Shown: positions 18,829 through 28,613, counted from the stretch's first letter. The stretch: DNA of 64,000 nt from Lewinellaceae bacterium (GCA_020636075.1 JACJYO010000005.1:1-64000), one strand, 5' to 3'. Notes: generated from the sequence alone by a model not told the origin. Translations and numbers: made by a program.

Positions 18829-20613
18829 ATGAAAAAATACCTGCTTACCTGCGCTGTTTGTGTATGCCTGGTGCATGTTGCCCTGGCTCAGTTTACAAAC
18901 AAGGGCGTCAAAGTCAATATGGCCCCCGGCTCTACCATCAAGGCGCTCGACGGCGTCGTCAATACTTCCGGTGGCACCCTCAATGTCGACGGTACGTTGA
19001 ACACCCCCGTCGATCTGAGCAATACTTCCGGAGCCACCCTCCAGGGCGACGGTCAGTACTACATCGGTGGCGACTGGACCAACAGCGCCACCTTCAATGC
19101 CGGCACCGCTACCATCACGTTCATCGGCGACAAAAATAGTAATGTCACATCCGGCGGCGGCGCCTTCTACAATCTGAACCTGAATAAAACCGGTGCCAAC
19201 ATCTTGCTCGCCGATAATATGGCCATCTCAAACAGCCTCGATTTCCAGGCTGCCGATAACTACGTTGTTCTGGGCGACTACAACCTGCAGGCTGCCGACA
19301 TCACCGGTTACGACGCCGCACGCCACGTCCGCACAACCGGCGCAGGCTTTCTCGTGCGTACGGTGAATGGTGCGCCAGTAATATTTCCCGTAGGCAATAC
19401 AAACTACAACCCAGCCACCCTGACCAATGCCGGCACCAGCGACATGTACCGCGTACGTGTTGCCGGCAATGTGTTGAATAATGGCTATTCGGGCACAGCC
19501 TTTACAAGCAATGCAGTGGACCGTACGTGGTTTGTCGAGGAAGCGGCGCCGGGCGGCTCTGATCTGTCGCTACAGCTCCAATGGAACGGTAGCGAAGAAT
19601 TACCCGGCTTCGACCGCGCGATGTCCTACCTGTCGCATTTCGAGGGCGGCATTTGGGACAATCAGGCAGCCGGAGCTGCCGGCGGCGCCGACCCCTATAC
19701 CCTGAGTCGCACAGGCGTCACCACACTCTCGCCCTTTGCCATACTGAGTGACAACTTCCAACCCACGGTGGATATCCTTGGCCGGATCATTTGGAAAGGC
19801 GACGGCATGAGCGGTGTGAAAGACGCTACCGTCACGGCCAGCGGCGACCTGAATGGCCTTGCCGCCACTGATGTCAATGGCAACTACAGTCTCACCCTGG
19901 CTGGCAACGGCAATGTATCCCTGGTGCCCGCCAAAAATAGCAACGTGCTCAATGGTCTCAATGTGGGCGATGCCCTGGCCATCCAGCAGCATTTGGTAGG
20001 TATTAACCTGATCAGCGACCCGTATGCCTGGATCGCCATGGACGTCAATCGCAGTAATAGTATTTCCACCTTCGACGCCGTCCTGATCCGGCAGGCCCTG
20101 CTTGGTCACCCGCTGGTGATGAATTATTTCAATAAATCCTGGCGCTTCGTGCCGAAGGACTTTCCGCTGGCCCTACCGCCCTGGGGCTTCCCCGAACAGA
20201 TCGACCTGACGGGGGTGGTCAGTAATCAAACCGATCAGGATTTCTATGGCGTGAAGATCGGCGACGTGATCGCCACCTATGCCAATCCGGCCAATTTCGG
20301 GGCGGGTATGGCGCCTTTAGTCTTGCACGTGCAGGATCAAAACCTGGAAGCCGGGCAAGACCTGGAGGTAAGTTTTTCAGCCGACTACCTGCAAGATGTG
20401 GCAGCCTGGCAATTTGGCCTGCAGTTCAATCCGCAATACCTCGACCTGCAGGCCGTAGAACCACTTACCGCACTGCCACTCAACGCAGACAACTTCAGTC
20501 TTTCGGACGATGCGATTCGGGCAGTCTGGACATTTCCGGCGGCGCCGAACTGGAGGAAGGCTCGACTTTGTTCCGCCTGCGGTTTAAAGCACTGGCCTCT
20601 GGTGTGCGGCTGA
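18829..20613 (+). CDS. Partner B, 5' part: dockerin/cohesin T9SS protein broken by a frameshift
   Basis: The start is placed at the ATG at 18829 (MKKYLLTCAVCVCL, a signal peptide ending ALAQ); in-frame sequence upstream to 18790 is not needed. It is the same family as partner A: shared beta-rich region, prealbumin-like module, dockerin-like domain with DVNRSNSISTFD, and the start of the cohesin-like domain (LEAGQDLEVSFSADYLQDV). At about 20536 a CCC found in the close paralogue at 32561 is CC, so the frame is lost and ends at 20613 with 26 or so foreign residues. The remaining domain continues in the next frame. Without the break the protein would be about 720 residues. It could be a pseudogene, a reversible switch or an assembly error. 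Confidence 0.8.
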   Translation: MKKYLLTCAVCVCLVHVALAQFTNKGVKVNMAPGSTIKALDGVVNTSGGTLNVDGTLNTPVDLSNTSGATLQGDGQYYIGGDWTNSATFNAGTATITFIGDKNSNVTSGGGAFYNLNLNKTGANILLADNMAISNSLDFQAADNYVVLGDYNLQAADITGYDAARHVRTTGAGFLVRTVNGAPVIFPVGNTNYNPATLTNAGTSDMYRVRVAGNVLNNGYSGTAFTSNAVDRTWFVEEAAPGGSDLSLQLQWNGSEELPGFDRAMSYLSHFEGGIWDNQAAGAAGGADPYTLSRTGVTTLSPFAILSDNFQPTVDILGRIIWKGDGMSGVKDATVTASGDLNGLAATDVNGNYSLTLAGNGNVSLVPAKNSNVLNGLNVGDALAIQQHLVGINLISDPYAWIAMDVNRSNSISTFDAVLIRQALLGHPLVMNYFNKSWRFVPKDFPLALPPWGFPEQIDLTGVVSNQTDQDFYGVKIGDVIATYANPANFGAGMAPLVLHVQDQNLEAGQDLEVSFSADYLQDVAAWQFGLQFNPQYLDLQAVEPLTALPLNADNFSLSDDAIRAVWTFPAAPNWRKARLCSACGLKHWPLVCG

Positions 20614-20990
20614 GCGATGTGCTGAGCCTGGAGGAGACAATCCTGCCTGGTATAGCCTTCAATAGTGCCATGGATAATGCGCCGGTGGGGCTGCGCTACA
20701 ACACTGTTACGACGGCGACCGGCGCGCCGGCAGGAACTGTACAACTGTTTGAAATCGGACCCAATCCGTTCGTTCAAACTACCAACGTGCGCTTCAGCCT
20801 GCCGGAGGCCTGTCAGGCACAGCTGCGTGTGCTGGATGCCAGCGGTCGTGAATTGTGGCAGTTGGAAAAGAACTACTCGTCCGGTTATCAGCAGGAGACG
20901 ATCCGGCTGGAGGGCGTCACCGGGGCTTTGGTGTGTGAAATGACTACACCCTGGGGCGTGCAAAGTGTGCAACTGGTGGCAGTGGAGTAA
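20568..20990 (+). CDS. Partner B, 3' part: rest of cohesin-like domain and T9SS sorting domain
   Basis: This is the continuation, in the +1 frame, of the gene that starts at 18829. It reads FRLRFKALASGVRLSDVLSL (end of the cohesin-like domain), then GPNPFVQTTNVRFSLPEA and a T9SS sorting domain closing with GVQSVQLVAVE. It has no signal peptide and its own ATG is internal, so it is unlikely to work as a separate gene. Confidence 0.7.
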   Translation: MFRLRFKALASGVRLSDVLSLEETILPGIAFNSAMDNAPVGLRYNTVTTATGAPAGTVQLFEIGPNPFVQTTNVRFSLPEACQAQLRVLDASGRELWQLEKNYSSGYQQETIRLEGVTGALVCEMTTPWGVQSVQLVAVE

Positions 20991-21127
20991 GGCCGTTGCC
21001 TGGGAATTCCTGGTCTGCCGGCGCGTTTAGCCATGTAGGGCAGTTCCTTTTGATTCCGCTGCTGCAGTTTCACCAAAAGGGTAAAGCCTTTTCTAAATTT
21101 TAAGTTAACCTGCGTTTTGGATAAGAA

Positions 21128-21290
21128 AAGCGGGTGTATCGTAATTCCTTACACGCGCAGACGATTCAAATTTTCACCACGGAAACACAGCGGGCACAGA
21201 GAACTAAACTCTGTGCCCGCTGTGTTTCCGTGGTGAAAAAATATTCTACGGCGGGCATTTCAGATTTCTCTCTTTTAATACACCCTCATA
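21128..21290. repeat. Intergenic repeat with a 31-bp perfect hairpin
   Basis: Bases 21171-21201 (containing CACCACGGAAACACAGCGGG) pair perfectly with 21209-21239 around a 7-base loop. This is a REP-like hairpin. The flanks GGGTGTAT and ATACACCC form outer arms. The segment 21238-21276 is the reverse complement of 8167-8205 with about one mismatch. A decayed version of the hairpin lies at 41132-41207. Together with the next two features this accounts for most of the 672-bp gap between cassettes B and C. Confidence 0.75.
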
Positions 21291-21307
21291 AAGCGTTTTT
21301 TCAAGTA

Positions 21308-21508
21308 CCTCATTTACAGGAGCTATCCAAACCCCTCGTTAATATAGCGCATGCCCGTTCCCCGGCAATCTACCTCCGTTTTCTTCGCCTGCAAAAAGCC
21401 AGACACTTGCTGGAAGCCATCAAGCCCGGGTTTTCCAAACTCACCCATTTCTCCCTTTCCTGTATCGAAGCGTTCGGCGAAAACCCTTACTACACCCTAA
21501 AAAAAGAG
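21308..21508 (+). pseudogene. Relic of an AraC-type output domain (C-terminal end of a hybrid sensor)
   Basis: The translation HLQELSKPLVN ... SPAIYLRFLRLQKARHLLEA ... IEAFGENPYYTLKK aligns with the end of the sensor at 33289-37389 (SATHYIRSVRLQKARQLL ... EEFGQPPSSLKK). The second helix-turn-helix is corrupted (IKPGFSKLTHFSLSC where TVSEVAFEVGF is expected), and no kinase or receiver precedes it. The frame continues into the fibre leader, so it is not a functional gene. It marks a lost sensor directly upstream of fibre C. Confidence 0.65.
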
Positions 21509-21511
21509 GTA

Positions 21512-21579
21512 AATGCGCATATAGTTCATGCCAATGCGCATATAGTCCAAGTCGCTTTTTCCGGCTCCCTACACCTTTG
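21512..21579 (+). promoter_or_regulatory. Fibre C promoter: 21-bp-spaced direct repeat plus TTTG
   Basis: AATGCGCATATAGT is found at 21512-21525 and 21533-21546, exactly 21 bp apart. TTTG at 21576-21579 begins after 32 bases from the CATAT core of the second repeat. The ATG is 83 bp further on. The whole region is almost identical to that of fibre D. Confidence 0.62.
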
Positions 21580-21662
21580 CAGCATCCGATTGACGACTGG
21601 CCATGCTACCCAGTGCCGCGCGGTCGTCAATGCATCATTTCACCATCATTTATTTGAAAATC

Positions 21663-24600
21663 ATGAAATATTTTCTTTCCCTTCTGAGCATGCTGCTTCT
21701 GTGTTTGATATCGGCAGAGCTGGCCGCACAAAACGAACTGCAAGTCAAAGCGCCCAATGGTAATGTCCTCCTGGAGGTACGCGAGGAAGGGGTGATCGTA
21801 AAAAAAGTTACAACAGCCGAACGCACCGGCTTTTCCCTGACCACCACAGACAAAGGGCTTTTGGTGTATGATGCCGACCTGAGCGCCTTCTTCACCTGGA
21901 ACGGTACCCAATGGAAACAGATCGACGGACCGGATATGGCTGATGCCGACAAAGACACTAAAATACAGGTAGAGAAAAACACGGACGAGGACATGATCCG
22001 TTTTGATGCCGCAGGGGACGAACAACTATTGGTTGCTCCCGGCCAGGTATCTGTACACAGTGATTTCAAGGCCGGTCGAACATACACCGGTCCGGTAACA
22101 CTGAACGCAAGCATTTACGGTACCGGGTTTGTAGTCTCCAGTTCAACCGAGCCGGACTGGCAGTCTTTCACGGCCACGGCTGCCGGCAAAGTGCATTCCT
22201 TGCAATTGACCTTTGGAGGACCCAGCCAGACCTATACCATCAGCCTGTATGAAGGTGAGGGTGTTGGCGGCAACCTGTTAACCACCAAGTCCTTTACTTC
22301 TCCGGGCGGAAATACCAGTATGCAGATATCCATATCGGACGAAATCATTCTTGCTCCGGGGGCAAAATATACGGTGGGTTTCAGCAGCAGGCAGGACATC
22401 GGATACTATTTCAATGTCTCTCCGGATGGACGTGCCGGCTCTAATCCCAATGCCGACTATTTTGTGAGGGTATATACCTATGGTGAAAAGTACGGTGTCA
22501 ATGTTGTCGACGGAACACTCAACATCAACGAAGCCTATACTTTACCTACTACCGCCGGCGCAAACGGGCAAACCTTGACAAGCAACGGCAGCGGCAATGT
22601 ATCGTGGACGACCCCAACCGACAACGACCAGCAAAACCTGACGCTGAACGGCAATAACCTGTCGATCTCCAACGGCAACAGCGTCAGCCTGCCCGTTAAT
22701 AATGATAATGACCCCACCAATGAGATCCAGGTCATTTCCTATGACGATGTTACCAAAATTCTGACCCTCTCCAACGGCGGAACCGTAGATCTGTCCGGCC
22801 TGGACCCAGCCACGGCACAAGCGGCCATCGATGCCCACATCGCAGCTGACCTGGATACAGACCCCACCAACGAGATCCAGGCCATTTCGTATAATGCCGT
22901 TACCAAAATTCTGACCCTCTCCAACGGCGGAACTGTAGATCTGTCCGGCCTGGACCCAGCCGCGACACAAGCGGCCATCGATGCCCACATTGATGCTGAT
23001 GGTGATCTGGACCCCACCAACGAGATCCAGGCCATTTCCTATGACGCCGGTACCAAAATTCTGACCCTCTCCAACGGCGGAACTGTTGACCTGTCCGATC
23101 TGGACCCCGCTACGGCACAAGCGGCCATCGATGCCCACATCGCAGCCGATCTGGATACAGACCCTACCAATGAGATCGAACTGCCCGCGGGAGGCAGCAA
23201 CGGACAAGTACTCACAACCAATGGAAGTAATGGAGTGTCCTGGGCTAACATTCCAGCAACAAGCATTCTTAGGGATGCCGACAACGACACCAAAATACAA
23301 GTAGAAAAAAATCCGGATGAGGATATTATTCGGTTTCAAGTGGCTGGAACGGAAGCGGCGAATATAATCAGAAACACCATTCAAGGGACCATACAAACTG
23401 GAAACGATTCATACGGTCCTGTTGATCCATTTCAATCAGGGTGGCAGTCTTTTACGGCTACTGCCGATGCAGCAATTAAATCCATTGAGATTCGCTGTAA
23501 TTTTGATAACCTGCCTGGAGGATTTACAACCAAAAGTATTCGCATTTATGAAGGAGAAGGAACCGGTGGCAGTTTATTGGCGTCGCTTGGTACTTTTACC
23601 TTAGCCAATGGATGGAACCAAATTACAGTGTCGGCCCCCATAAATATGAGCAGCGGAGCAAAATATACCATTTGGTTTAGCAACATCAGTGGTATATGTT
23701 ATGGCCAATCGGGCTACGCTGGTGGGAGCAGTTCGTATGTCCAAGGCTATGATTGGTCCACACGGGTGAATTGGGCTTACTACCAAGGCCAATTCACCAC
23801 ATCCTCATTTGCCATTGAAAATGCGTATGCGCTTCCTACAACGGATGGCGCTAACGGACAAGTACTCACAACCGATGGCAGTGGCACCACGTCCTGGTAT
23901 ACGCCAATCGGCTCTCAAGACCTCAGCCTTTCCGGAAATACGCTATCGATCTCCAACGGCAACAGCGTCCTCCTGCCCATTAGTAATGATGATGACCCCA
24001 CCAACGAGATCGAACTGCCCGCGGGAGGCAGCAACGGACAAGTACTCACAACCGATGGCAATAATGGAGTTTCCTGGGCAGACCTTTCAATTGCAAACAC
24101 CCTTACAGATGCCGACAACGATACCAAAATTCAAGTCGAAAAAAATCCGGATGAGGATATTATTCGGTTTGAAGTGGCTGGAACGGACGCAGCGCAAATA
24201 AGCACCGTCTTTCTATTTGATGGAACCATACAAACAGCAACCGGTGGAGGAACTTATTGTTGTGGTACGACACCATCATGGCAGTCTTTTACGGCTACTG
24301 TCGATGGGCTAATCCAATCCATTGAGATTAGATACAACATATACTCGGAATTCCCAACCAAAAACTTTGCTATTTATGAAGGTGAAGGAACCGGTGGTGC
24401 TTTATTAGCGTCGCTTGGTAGTCATACGTTAAGCCATGGATGGAATCAGATTACACTCCCCACCCCTGTCGATTTAAGCAGCGGAGCAAAATATACCATT
24501 TGGTTCAGTACCGACGCTGGTATATATTATTCTACCGATAATCCTTATGGTGGTGGGCGCAGTAGTTTAAACGCAATCGCTGATTTTTCCACCCGGGTAA

Positions 24601-25043
24601 ACTTGGGTGTCTACAAGGGACAATTAACCACTTCCTCATTGGTTATTGAAAATGCGTACGCGCTTCCTACCACAGATGGCGCCAACGGGCAGGTACTCAC
24701 AACGAATGGCAGTGGAGCTGTGTCCTGGGCGGATCATCCCTGGGCTGATTCCGGTGGTAATACATACAGAATCAATGGCAATGTAGGCATCGGCACAACT
24801 ACACCAACTACCAAACTTGATGTGAACGGCACCACAAAAACTTCGGCACTGCAAGTTGGGGATAACGGTACGGTTGTTTCACAAATGCGAACCGGTAGTT
24901 TTACCGTTGGTCCCCATCATTTTAATGGTACCCCCCTTGTCTATCTTGTACAAGGCATTTCCTTCGGAGGAACCTTTAGTGCCCCACCCAAGGTGTTCTG
25001 CCAACTCCGGGGTGAAACAGGCCAACTCAATTTAGACACATAG
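21663..25043 (+). CDS. Fibre C: jelly-roll/solenoid fibre with H-type-lectin-like tip, 3' frameshift
   Basis: The start is the ATG at 21663 (MKYFLSLLSMLLLCL, signal peptide ending LAAQ); upstream in-frame codons belong to the regulatory region. About 1126 residues. The cap is divergent (LQVKAPNGNVLLEVREEG). Three related modules of about 170 residues (WQSFTATA, YEGEGTGG, SSGAKYTIWFS) alternate with short repeats of ILTLSNGGTVDLSGLDPATA. There is no S74 domain. The end (GSFTVGPHHFNGTP, FSAPPKVFCQL) resembles an H-type lectin fold. A break in GACACA at 25035-25040 stops the frame at 25043. One frame over, the sequence continues to a stop at 25161 with FAVAIHREDLPGGDWGQNLI, the expected lectin end. 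The intact gene would therefore span 21663-25161. Confidence 0.82.
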   Translation: MKYFLSLLSMLLLCLISAELAAQNELQVKAPNGNVLLEVREEGVIVKKVTTAERTGFSLTTTDKGLLVYDADLSAFFTWNGTQWKQIDGPDMADADKDTKIQVEKNTDEDMIRFDAAGDEQLLVAPGQVSVHSDFKAGRTYTGPVTLNASIYGTGFVVSSSTEPDWQSFTATAAGKVHSLQLTFGGPSQTYTISLYEGEGVGGNLLTTKSFTSPGGNTSMQISISDEIILAPGAKYTVGFSSRQDIGYYFNVSPDGRAGSNPNADYFVRVYTYGEKYGVNVVDGTLNINEAYTLPTTAGANGQTLTSNGSGNVSWTTPTDNDQQNLTLNGNNLSISNGNSVSLPVNNDNDPTNEIQVISYDDVTKILTLSNGGTVDLSGLDPATAQAAIDAHIAADLDTDPTNEIQAISYNAVTKILTLSNGGTVDLSGLDPAATQAAIDAHIDADGDLDPTNEIQAISYDAGTKILTLSNGGTVDLSDLDPATAQAAIDAHIAADLDTDPTNEIELPAGGSNGQVLTTNGSNGVSWANIPATSILRDADNDTKIQVEKNPDEDIIRFQVAGTEAANIIRNTIQGTIQTGNDSYGPVDPFQSGWQSFTATADAAIKSIEIRCNFDNLPGGFTTKSIRIYEGEGTGGSLLASLGTFTLANGWNQITVSAPINMSSGAKYTIWFSNISGICYGQSGYAGGSSSYVQGYDWSTRVNWAYYQGQFTTSSFAIENAYALPTTDGANGQVLTTDGSGTTSWYTPIGSQDLSLSGNTLSISNGNSVLLPISNDDDPTNEIELPAGGSNGQVLTTDGNNGVSWADLSIANTLTDADNDTKIQVEKNPDEDIIRFEVAGTDAAQISTVFLFDGTIQTATGGGTYCCGTTPSWQSFTATVDGLIQSIEIRYNIYSEFPTKNFAIYEGEGTGGALLASLGSHTLSHGWNQITLPTPVDLSSGAKYTIWFSTDAGIYYSTDNPYGGGRSSLNAIADFSTRVNLGVYKGQLTTSSLVIENAYALPTTDGANGQVLTTNGSGAVSWADHPWADSGGNTYRINGNVGIGTTTPTTKLDVNGTTKTSALQVGDNGTVVSQMRTGSFTVGPHHFNGTPLVYLVQGISFGGTFSAPPKVFCQLRGETGQLNLDT

Positions 25044-25249
25044 TAGTATCACCACTTTACAGGTTACAACGTCATCTTTTGCGGTAGCAATTCACAGAGA
25101 AGACCTCCCTGGTGGTGATTGGGGACAAAACCTGATTCTGGATTGGTTTGCGGTTCAGTAAAAAGCTTAGTAGCGTGGACGCCGTTGCAGCACTAACTGC
25201 ATGCCTGCTCAACGCGAACAAGAAAAGATTAACCTGCAATTTTTTATTA

Positions 25250-25411
25250 AGAGCGTGTTTGGGAATTTCTTGTTAAGCCCAAAACGGTTCTTTTTCCGTC
25301 ATTTTCCGCCTTTTTTCAGGCACTTAGCTGGGCTAGGCACCAGAAAAAACGCAAAAACTGACAAAAAAAGCCCTTGTTTTTGGCTCCAACAGAAATTCCC
25401 AAACACGCTCT
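25250..25411. mobile_element. MITE-like element with 21-bp terminal inverted repeats
   Basis: Bases 25250-25270 (AGAGCGTGTTTGGGAATTTC plus T) are perfectly complementary to 25391-25411. The 162-bp element has no coding capacity for a transposase. It sits between fibre C and its partner, where other cassettes have only 9-50 bp, so it probably inserted there. No clear target duplication is seen. Confidence 0.72.
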
Positions 25412-25427
25412 AAAAAACACCACAGTA

Positions 25428-28400
25428 ATGCGAGGTTTAAAAAATAAAATAGCCGTTTTGGTGCTTACCTGCTTTTTGGGTAGCCCAACCTGGGCCCAAT
25501 TGTACAATAAGGGAACCTACGTCAAAGTGGCACCTGGTATCACCGTCAATGCCCTCAATGGTGTTATCAACTCCGACGGCGGCACCATCACCGTTGATGG
25601 CACAATAAACACGCCCGCCGACCTTACCAACGAGACCGGCGCCCTCCTGCAGGGCAACGGCCAGTACCAGGTGAGCGGCGATTGGAACGACAGCGCCAAC
25701 TTCGACGCCGGCACCTCCACTGTTTTGCTGGAAGGCAATACGCCGGGCGCCCTGAACTCAGGCGGTGGCCCTTTCTACAACCTGATCCTGCATCACGATG
25801 TAACCCTCAATAACTCCATTCAAATCGAGCAGGCGCTGAGCCTGATCAATGCCGATTTCGAGCTGAACGGCTCGGTCATTACGCTGAGCCCCGGGGCAAC
25901 CATGAGTGAACAGCCTGATAATACCGTCAAAGGCCCACTTGGCCACATCATCACGACCCGAAACCTCAATGCCCCCGGCAACCAAAATGTAGGCGGAATG
26001 GGCTTTGAGTTGACTACCGGCGCCGACCTCGGCTCCACCGAGATCATCCGGGCCCATGCACCACAGACCATCTTGGGCAACGCGGGCATCCTCCGGTACT
26101 TCGATGTGACGCCTTCAAACAATAGTGGCCTGAATGCCGGCATCGTCTTCCATTACGACGATTCCGAACTTAACGGAAACAACGAATCGGAACTGGACCT
26201 CTACCGAAGCGATGATGGGGGGAACTCCTGGATCTATGTGGCCGGCAACCGGGACCCGGACGCCAATACCTATACGGCTACGGGCATCGAGTCCTTCTCA
26301 CGCTGGACACTTAGCAGTGGATGTCCGGTATCCACCCAGGCTGCCTGTCAGGATATAACGGTCTACCTGGATGCGACCGGACAAGCCTCCATTACTGCAG
26401 CGGAAATAGACGGTGGTAGTCTGGGCAAATGTGGCATCCAAACCACCAGTTCGAGTATTTCCACCTTTGATTGCAGCAAGCTCGGTCGCAACAATGTCAC
26501 CCTGACCGTGTCCGACCTTGTCGGGGGAAGCAGCAGCTGTACCGCTGTGGTCACGATAGAGGACAATATCGCTCCGACGATCACCTGTCCGGCCAATATC
26601 ACGACCGACAACGATATGGGCGCTTGCGAAGCACTCGTCACAGGCCTGGGCTATACCTCCGCCGCGGACAACTGCTCGTTGGCTGTGAATTGGACACTGG
26701 AAAAAACACCTGCTGAAACCGGCATTACAGAAACGGTTTCCGGCTCCAACGCCCTCGGATCTTCCAACATCCCGGTCGGTACTGCCACACTAACCTACAC
26801 CGTTGTGGATGCCGGTAACAACTCGGCAAACTGCTCCATCAGCATCACGGTCAACGACAACACCCCGCCCGATGCCGTGTGTCAGACCCATACCGTCCAA
26901 CTCGACATCCATGGCGATGCCACCATCGCCGCCGCCAATGTGGACGGGGGTAGCAGCGACAATTGCGGCATCCAGGAAATTACGGTTGCGCCCGACACCT
27001 TCGATGAGAGCAATCTCGGGTCGAACAACGTAACCCTCACGGTGACGGACGTCCATGGACACATGTCGTCCTGCAGTACCACGGTGACCGTGACCGGACG
27101 CGCTACAGCGCTGAGCTATACCGGCGCTACAGATGAACAATACTCCGACCAGGCAAGCCTCAGCGCCACCCTGCTCGATGATCTGACCGGAGACCCCATC
27201 CAGGGTCGCGAGCTCCTTTTCACCATCGGCAGCCAAACCGCCTCGGCCACGACGGATGCCAACGGTCTGGCAAGCGCCACCATCGTACTCAACCAGGCGC
27301 CGACAGGCGTCAACGGCGCCTCCTACACCGTCGATGTCGACTTCATACCGGCCGCAGGCGACTGGTTCCTCGGTTCGTTCCAAAGCCAGGATTTCGGGAT
27401 CATCCCCGAAGATCCCATCGTTACCTACACCGGTGTGGTATATGTTTCCACGGGTGGGGCGAACAACAGCGAGGCCACCCTCACCTTGACGGCCACCATT
27501 CAGGATGACCCCAACGACGGCTATCCTGGCGACGTGTCCAATGCTGTGGTTCAATTCTACAACTCCGAGACCGGCGATACCATTGGCGATCCGCTCAACG
27601 TGATGCTTGTTAACCCGAACGACCCCTCCACCGGCACGGTCCTCCAAAACTGGACGGTCGACATCCAAAATAAGGACGTGGAGTCTTATGAGATCGGCAT
27701 TAAGGTCTTGAGCTATTACCACCGCGAATTTGAAGCCGATGAGATCATCACCGTTTCCAGGCCGCTCAACGACTACGTCAAGGGAGGGGGTAACTTCTAT
27801 CTGGAAAATTCCGAAGGGGTATATGCCGGCGACGACAACAGCGCGCTTCGGTTCAGCATCAACGGCAAGTTTACCCCCAACGGCAACAACCCCAAGGGTA
27901 AGGTTCACTTCCTGGTCGACCGCCTGGAGTCGGACGGCATCGTCCATACCTACCGCTTCAAGAGCAACAACATCCTGAGCGTAGGCATCAATTCAAGCAC
28001 CAATGATGGTTGGGTAACCGGCAAGTGCAGCGTTCAGGACGTGACCGACCCGGGCAATCCCATCTCCCTGGGTGGCAACAGGACCTTCCAGGTAGAAGTG
28101 CAGGACAATGGTCAACCGGGTGCCCTCGATTCGATCGGCATCGCCGTCTACCACCAGAATGGTTCCCTCCTCTTCTCCAGCAAGTGGTCGGGCGTGCAGA
28201 CCTTGCGCGACACCCTGGACAAAGGTGATATCGAGGTGTCCGCCGGCGCCCAGGCGATGAACGCGCCGCCTCAAAACGGCCCGGCAGGACTCAGCATCAA
28301 GGCGGATAAAATGACTGTTGGCGACATCCATCTCTTCCCCAACCCGGCCGTTGATCAGGTGAAACTGACCTTTGAACTGGACGCGGACATGGACATACGG

Positions 28401-28571
28401 TTAGAAATCGTCTCCACCAACGGCCAAATCCTTCGCAGCCAGTCAATAGCTTCGCAAAGGGGGGCAAACACCCACCGGATCGATCTGGAGGGACTGCCCG
28501 CCGGCACCTATTGGGTACGCGTCTCCGGAAAGGATATCCGATTGGCAAAACCATTAGTGATCGCAAATTGA
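25428..28571 (+). CDS. Partner C: HYR/Ig-domain T9SS surface protein
   Basis: The start is the ATG at 25428 (MRGLKNKIAVLVL, signal ending TWAQ); the in-frame sequence upstream lies in the MITE. About 1047 residues. The N-terminal 150 residues match the beta-rich start of partners A, B, D and F (VNALNGVINSDGGTITVDGT). The rest differs. Two copies of an ACQDITVYLDATGQASITAA-type cysteine module flank an HYR domain (APTITCPANITTDNDMGACE). Ig-like segments follow (TATIQDDPNDGYPGDVSNAV), then a YVKGGGNFYLENS region. The T9SS type A sorting domain (LFPNPAVDQVKLTFELD ... LPAGTYWVRVSG) is at about 975-1047. There is no dockerin or cohesin. It is expected at the cell surface. Confidence 0.85.
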   Translation: MRGLKNKIAVLVLTCFLGSPTWAQLYNKGTYVKVAPGITVNALNGVINSDGGTITVDGTINTPADLTNETGALLQGNGQYQVSGDWNDSANFDAGTSTVLLEGNTPGALNSGGGPFYNLILHHDVTLNNSIQIEQALSLINADFELNGSVITLSPGATMSEQPDNTVKGPLGHIITTRNLNAPGNQNVGGMGFELTTGADLGSTEIIRAHAPQTILGNAGILRYFDVTPSNNSGLNAGIVFHYDDSELNGNNESELDLYRSDDGGNSWIYVAGNRDPDANTYTATGIESFSRWTLSSGCPVSTQAACQDITVYLDATGQASITAAEIDGGSLGKCGIQTTSSSISTFDCSKLGRNNVTLTVSDLVGGSSSCTAVVTIEDNIAPTITCPANITTDNDMGACEALVTGLGYTSAADNCSLAVNWTLEKTPAETGITETVSGSNALGSSNIPVGTATLTYTVVDAGNNSANCSISITVNDNTPPDAVCQTHTVQLDIHGDATIAAANVDGGSSDNCGIQEITVAPDTFDESNLGSNNVTLTVTDVHGHMSSCSTTVTVTGRATALSYTGATDEQYSDQASLSATLLDDLTGDPIQGRELLFTIGSQTASATTDANGLASATIVLNQAPTGVNGASYTVDVDFIPAAGDWFLGSFQSQDFGIIPEDPIVTYTGVVYVSTGGANNSEATLTLTATIQDDPNDGYPGDVSNAVVQFYNSETGDTIGDPLNVMLVNPNDPSTGTVLQNWTVDIQNKDVESYEIGIKVLSYYHREFEADEIITVSRPLNDYVKGGGNFYLENSEGVYAGDDNSALRFSINGKFTPNGNNPKGKVHFLVDRLESDGIVHTYRFKSNNILSVGINSSTNDGWVTGKCSVQDVTDPGNPISLGGNRTFQVEVQDNGQPGALDSIGIAVYHQNGSLLFSSKWSGVQTLRDTLDKGDIEVSAGAQAMNAPPQNGPAGLSIKADKMTVGDIHLFPNPAVDQVKLTFELDADMDIRLEIVSTNGQILRSQSIASQRGANTHRIDLEGLPAGTYWVRVSGKDIRLAKPLVIAN

Positions 28572-28573
28572 CC

Positions 28574-28613
28574 ATATTCGTATTTCCCGGCCTCCGGTGG
28601 GAAATACGAATAT
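28574..28613 (+). terminator. Strong hairpin terminator after cassette C
   Basis: ATATTCGTATTTCCC at 28574-28588 pairs perfectly over 15 bp with 28599-28613 around a 10-base loop and is followed by a short T-run. It begins three bases after the stop codon of partner C. Confidence 0.8.

Noticed and set aside
21134..21763. A 209-codon plus-strand frame as a real gene upstream of fibre C
   Set aside because: It runs through the hairpin repeat, an AraC remnant, the operator and promoter region and the start of fibre C; only the AraC remnant has meaning.
26790..27947. Minus-strand open frame of about 385 codons opposite partner C
   Set aside because: It is a composition-driven shadow of a high-GC gene; it starts and ends inside partner C and resembles no family.
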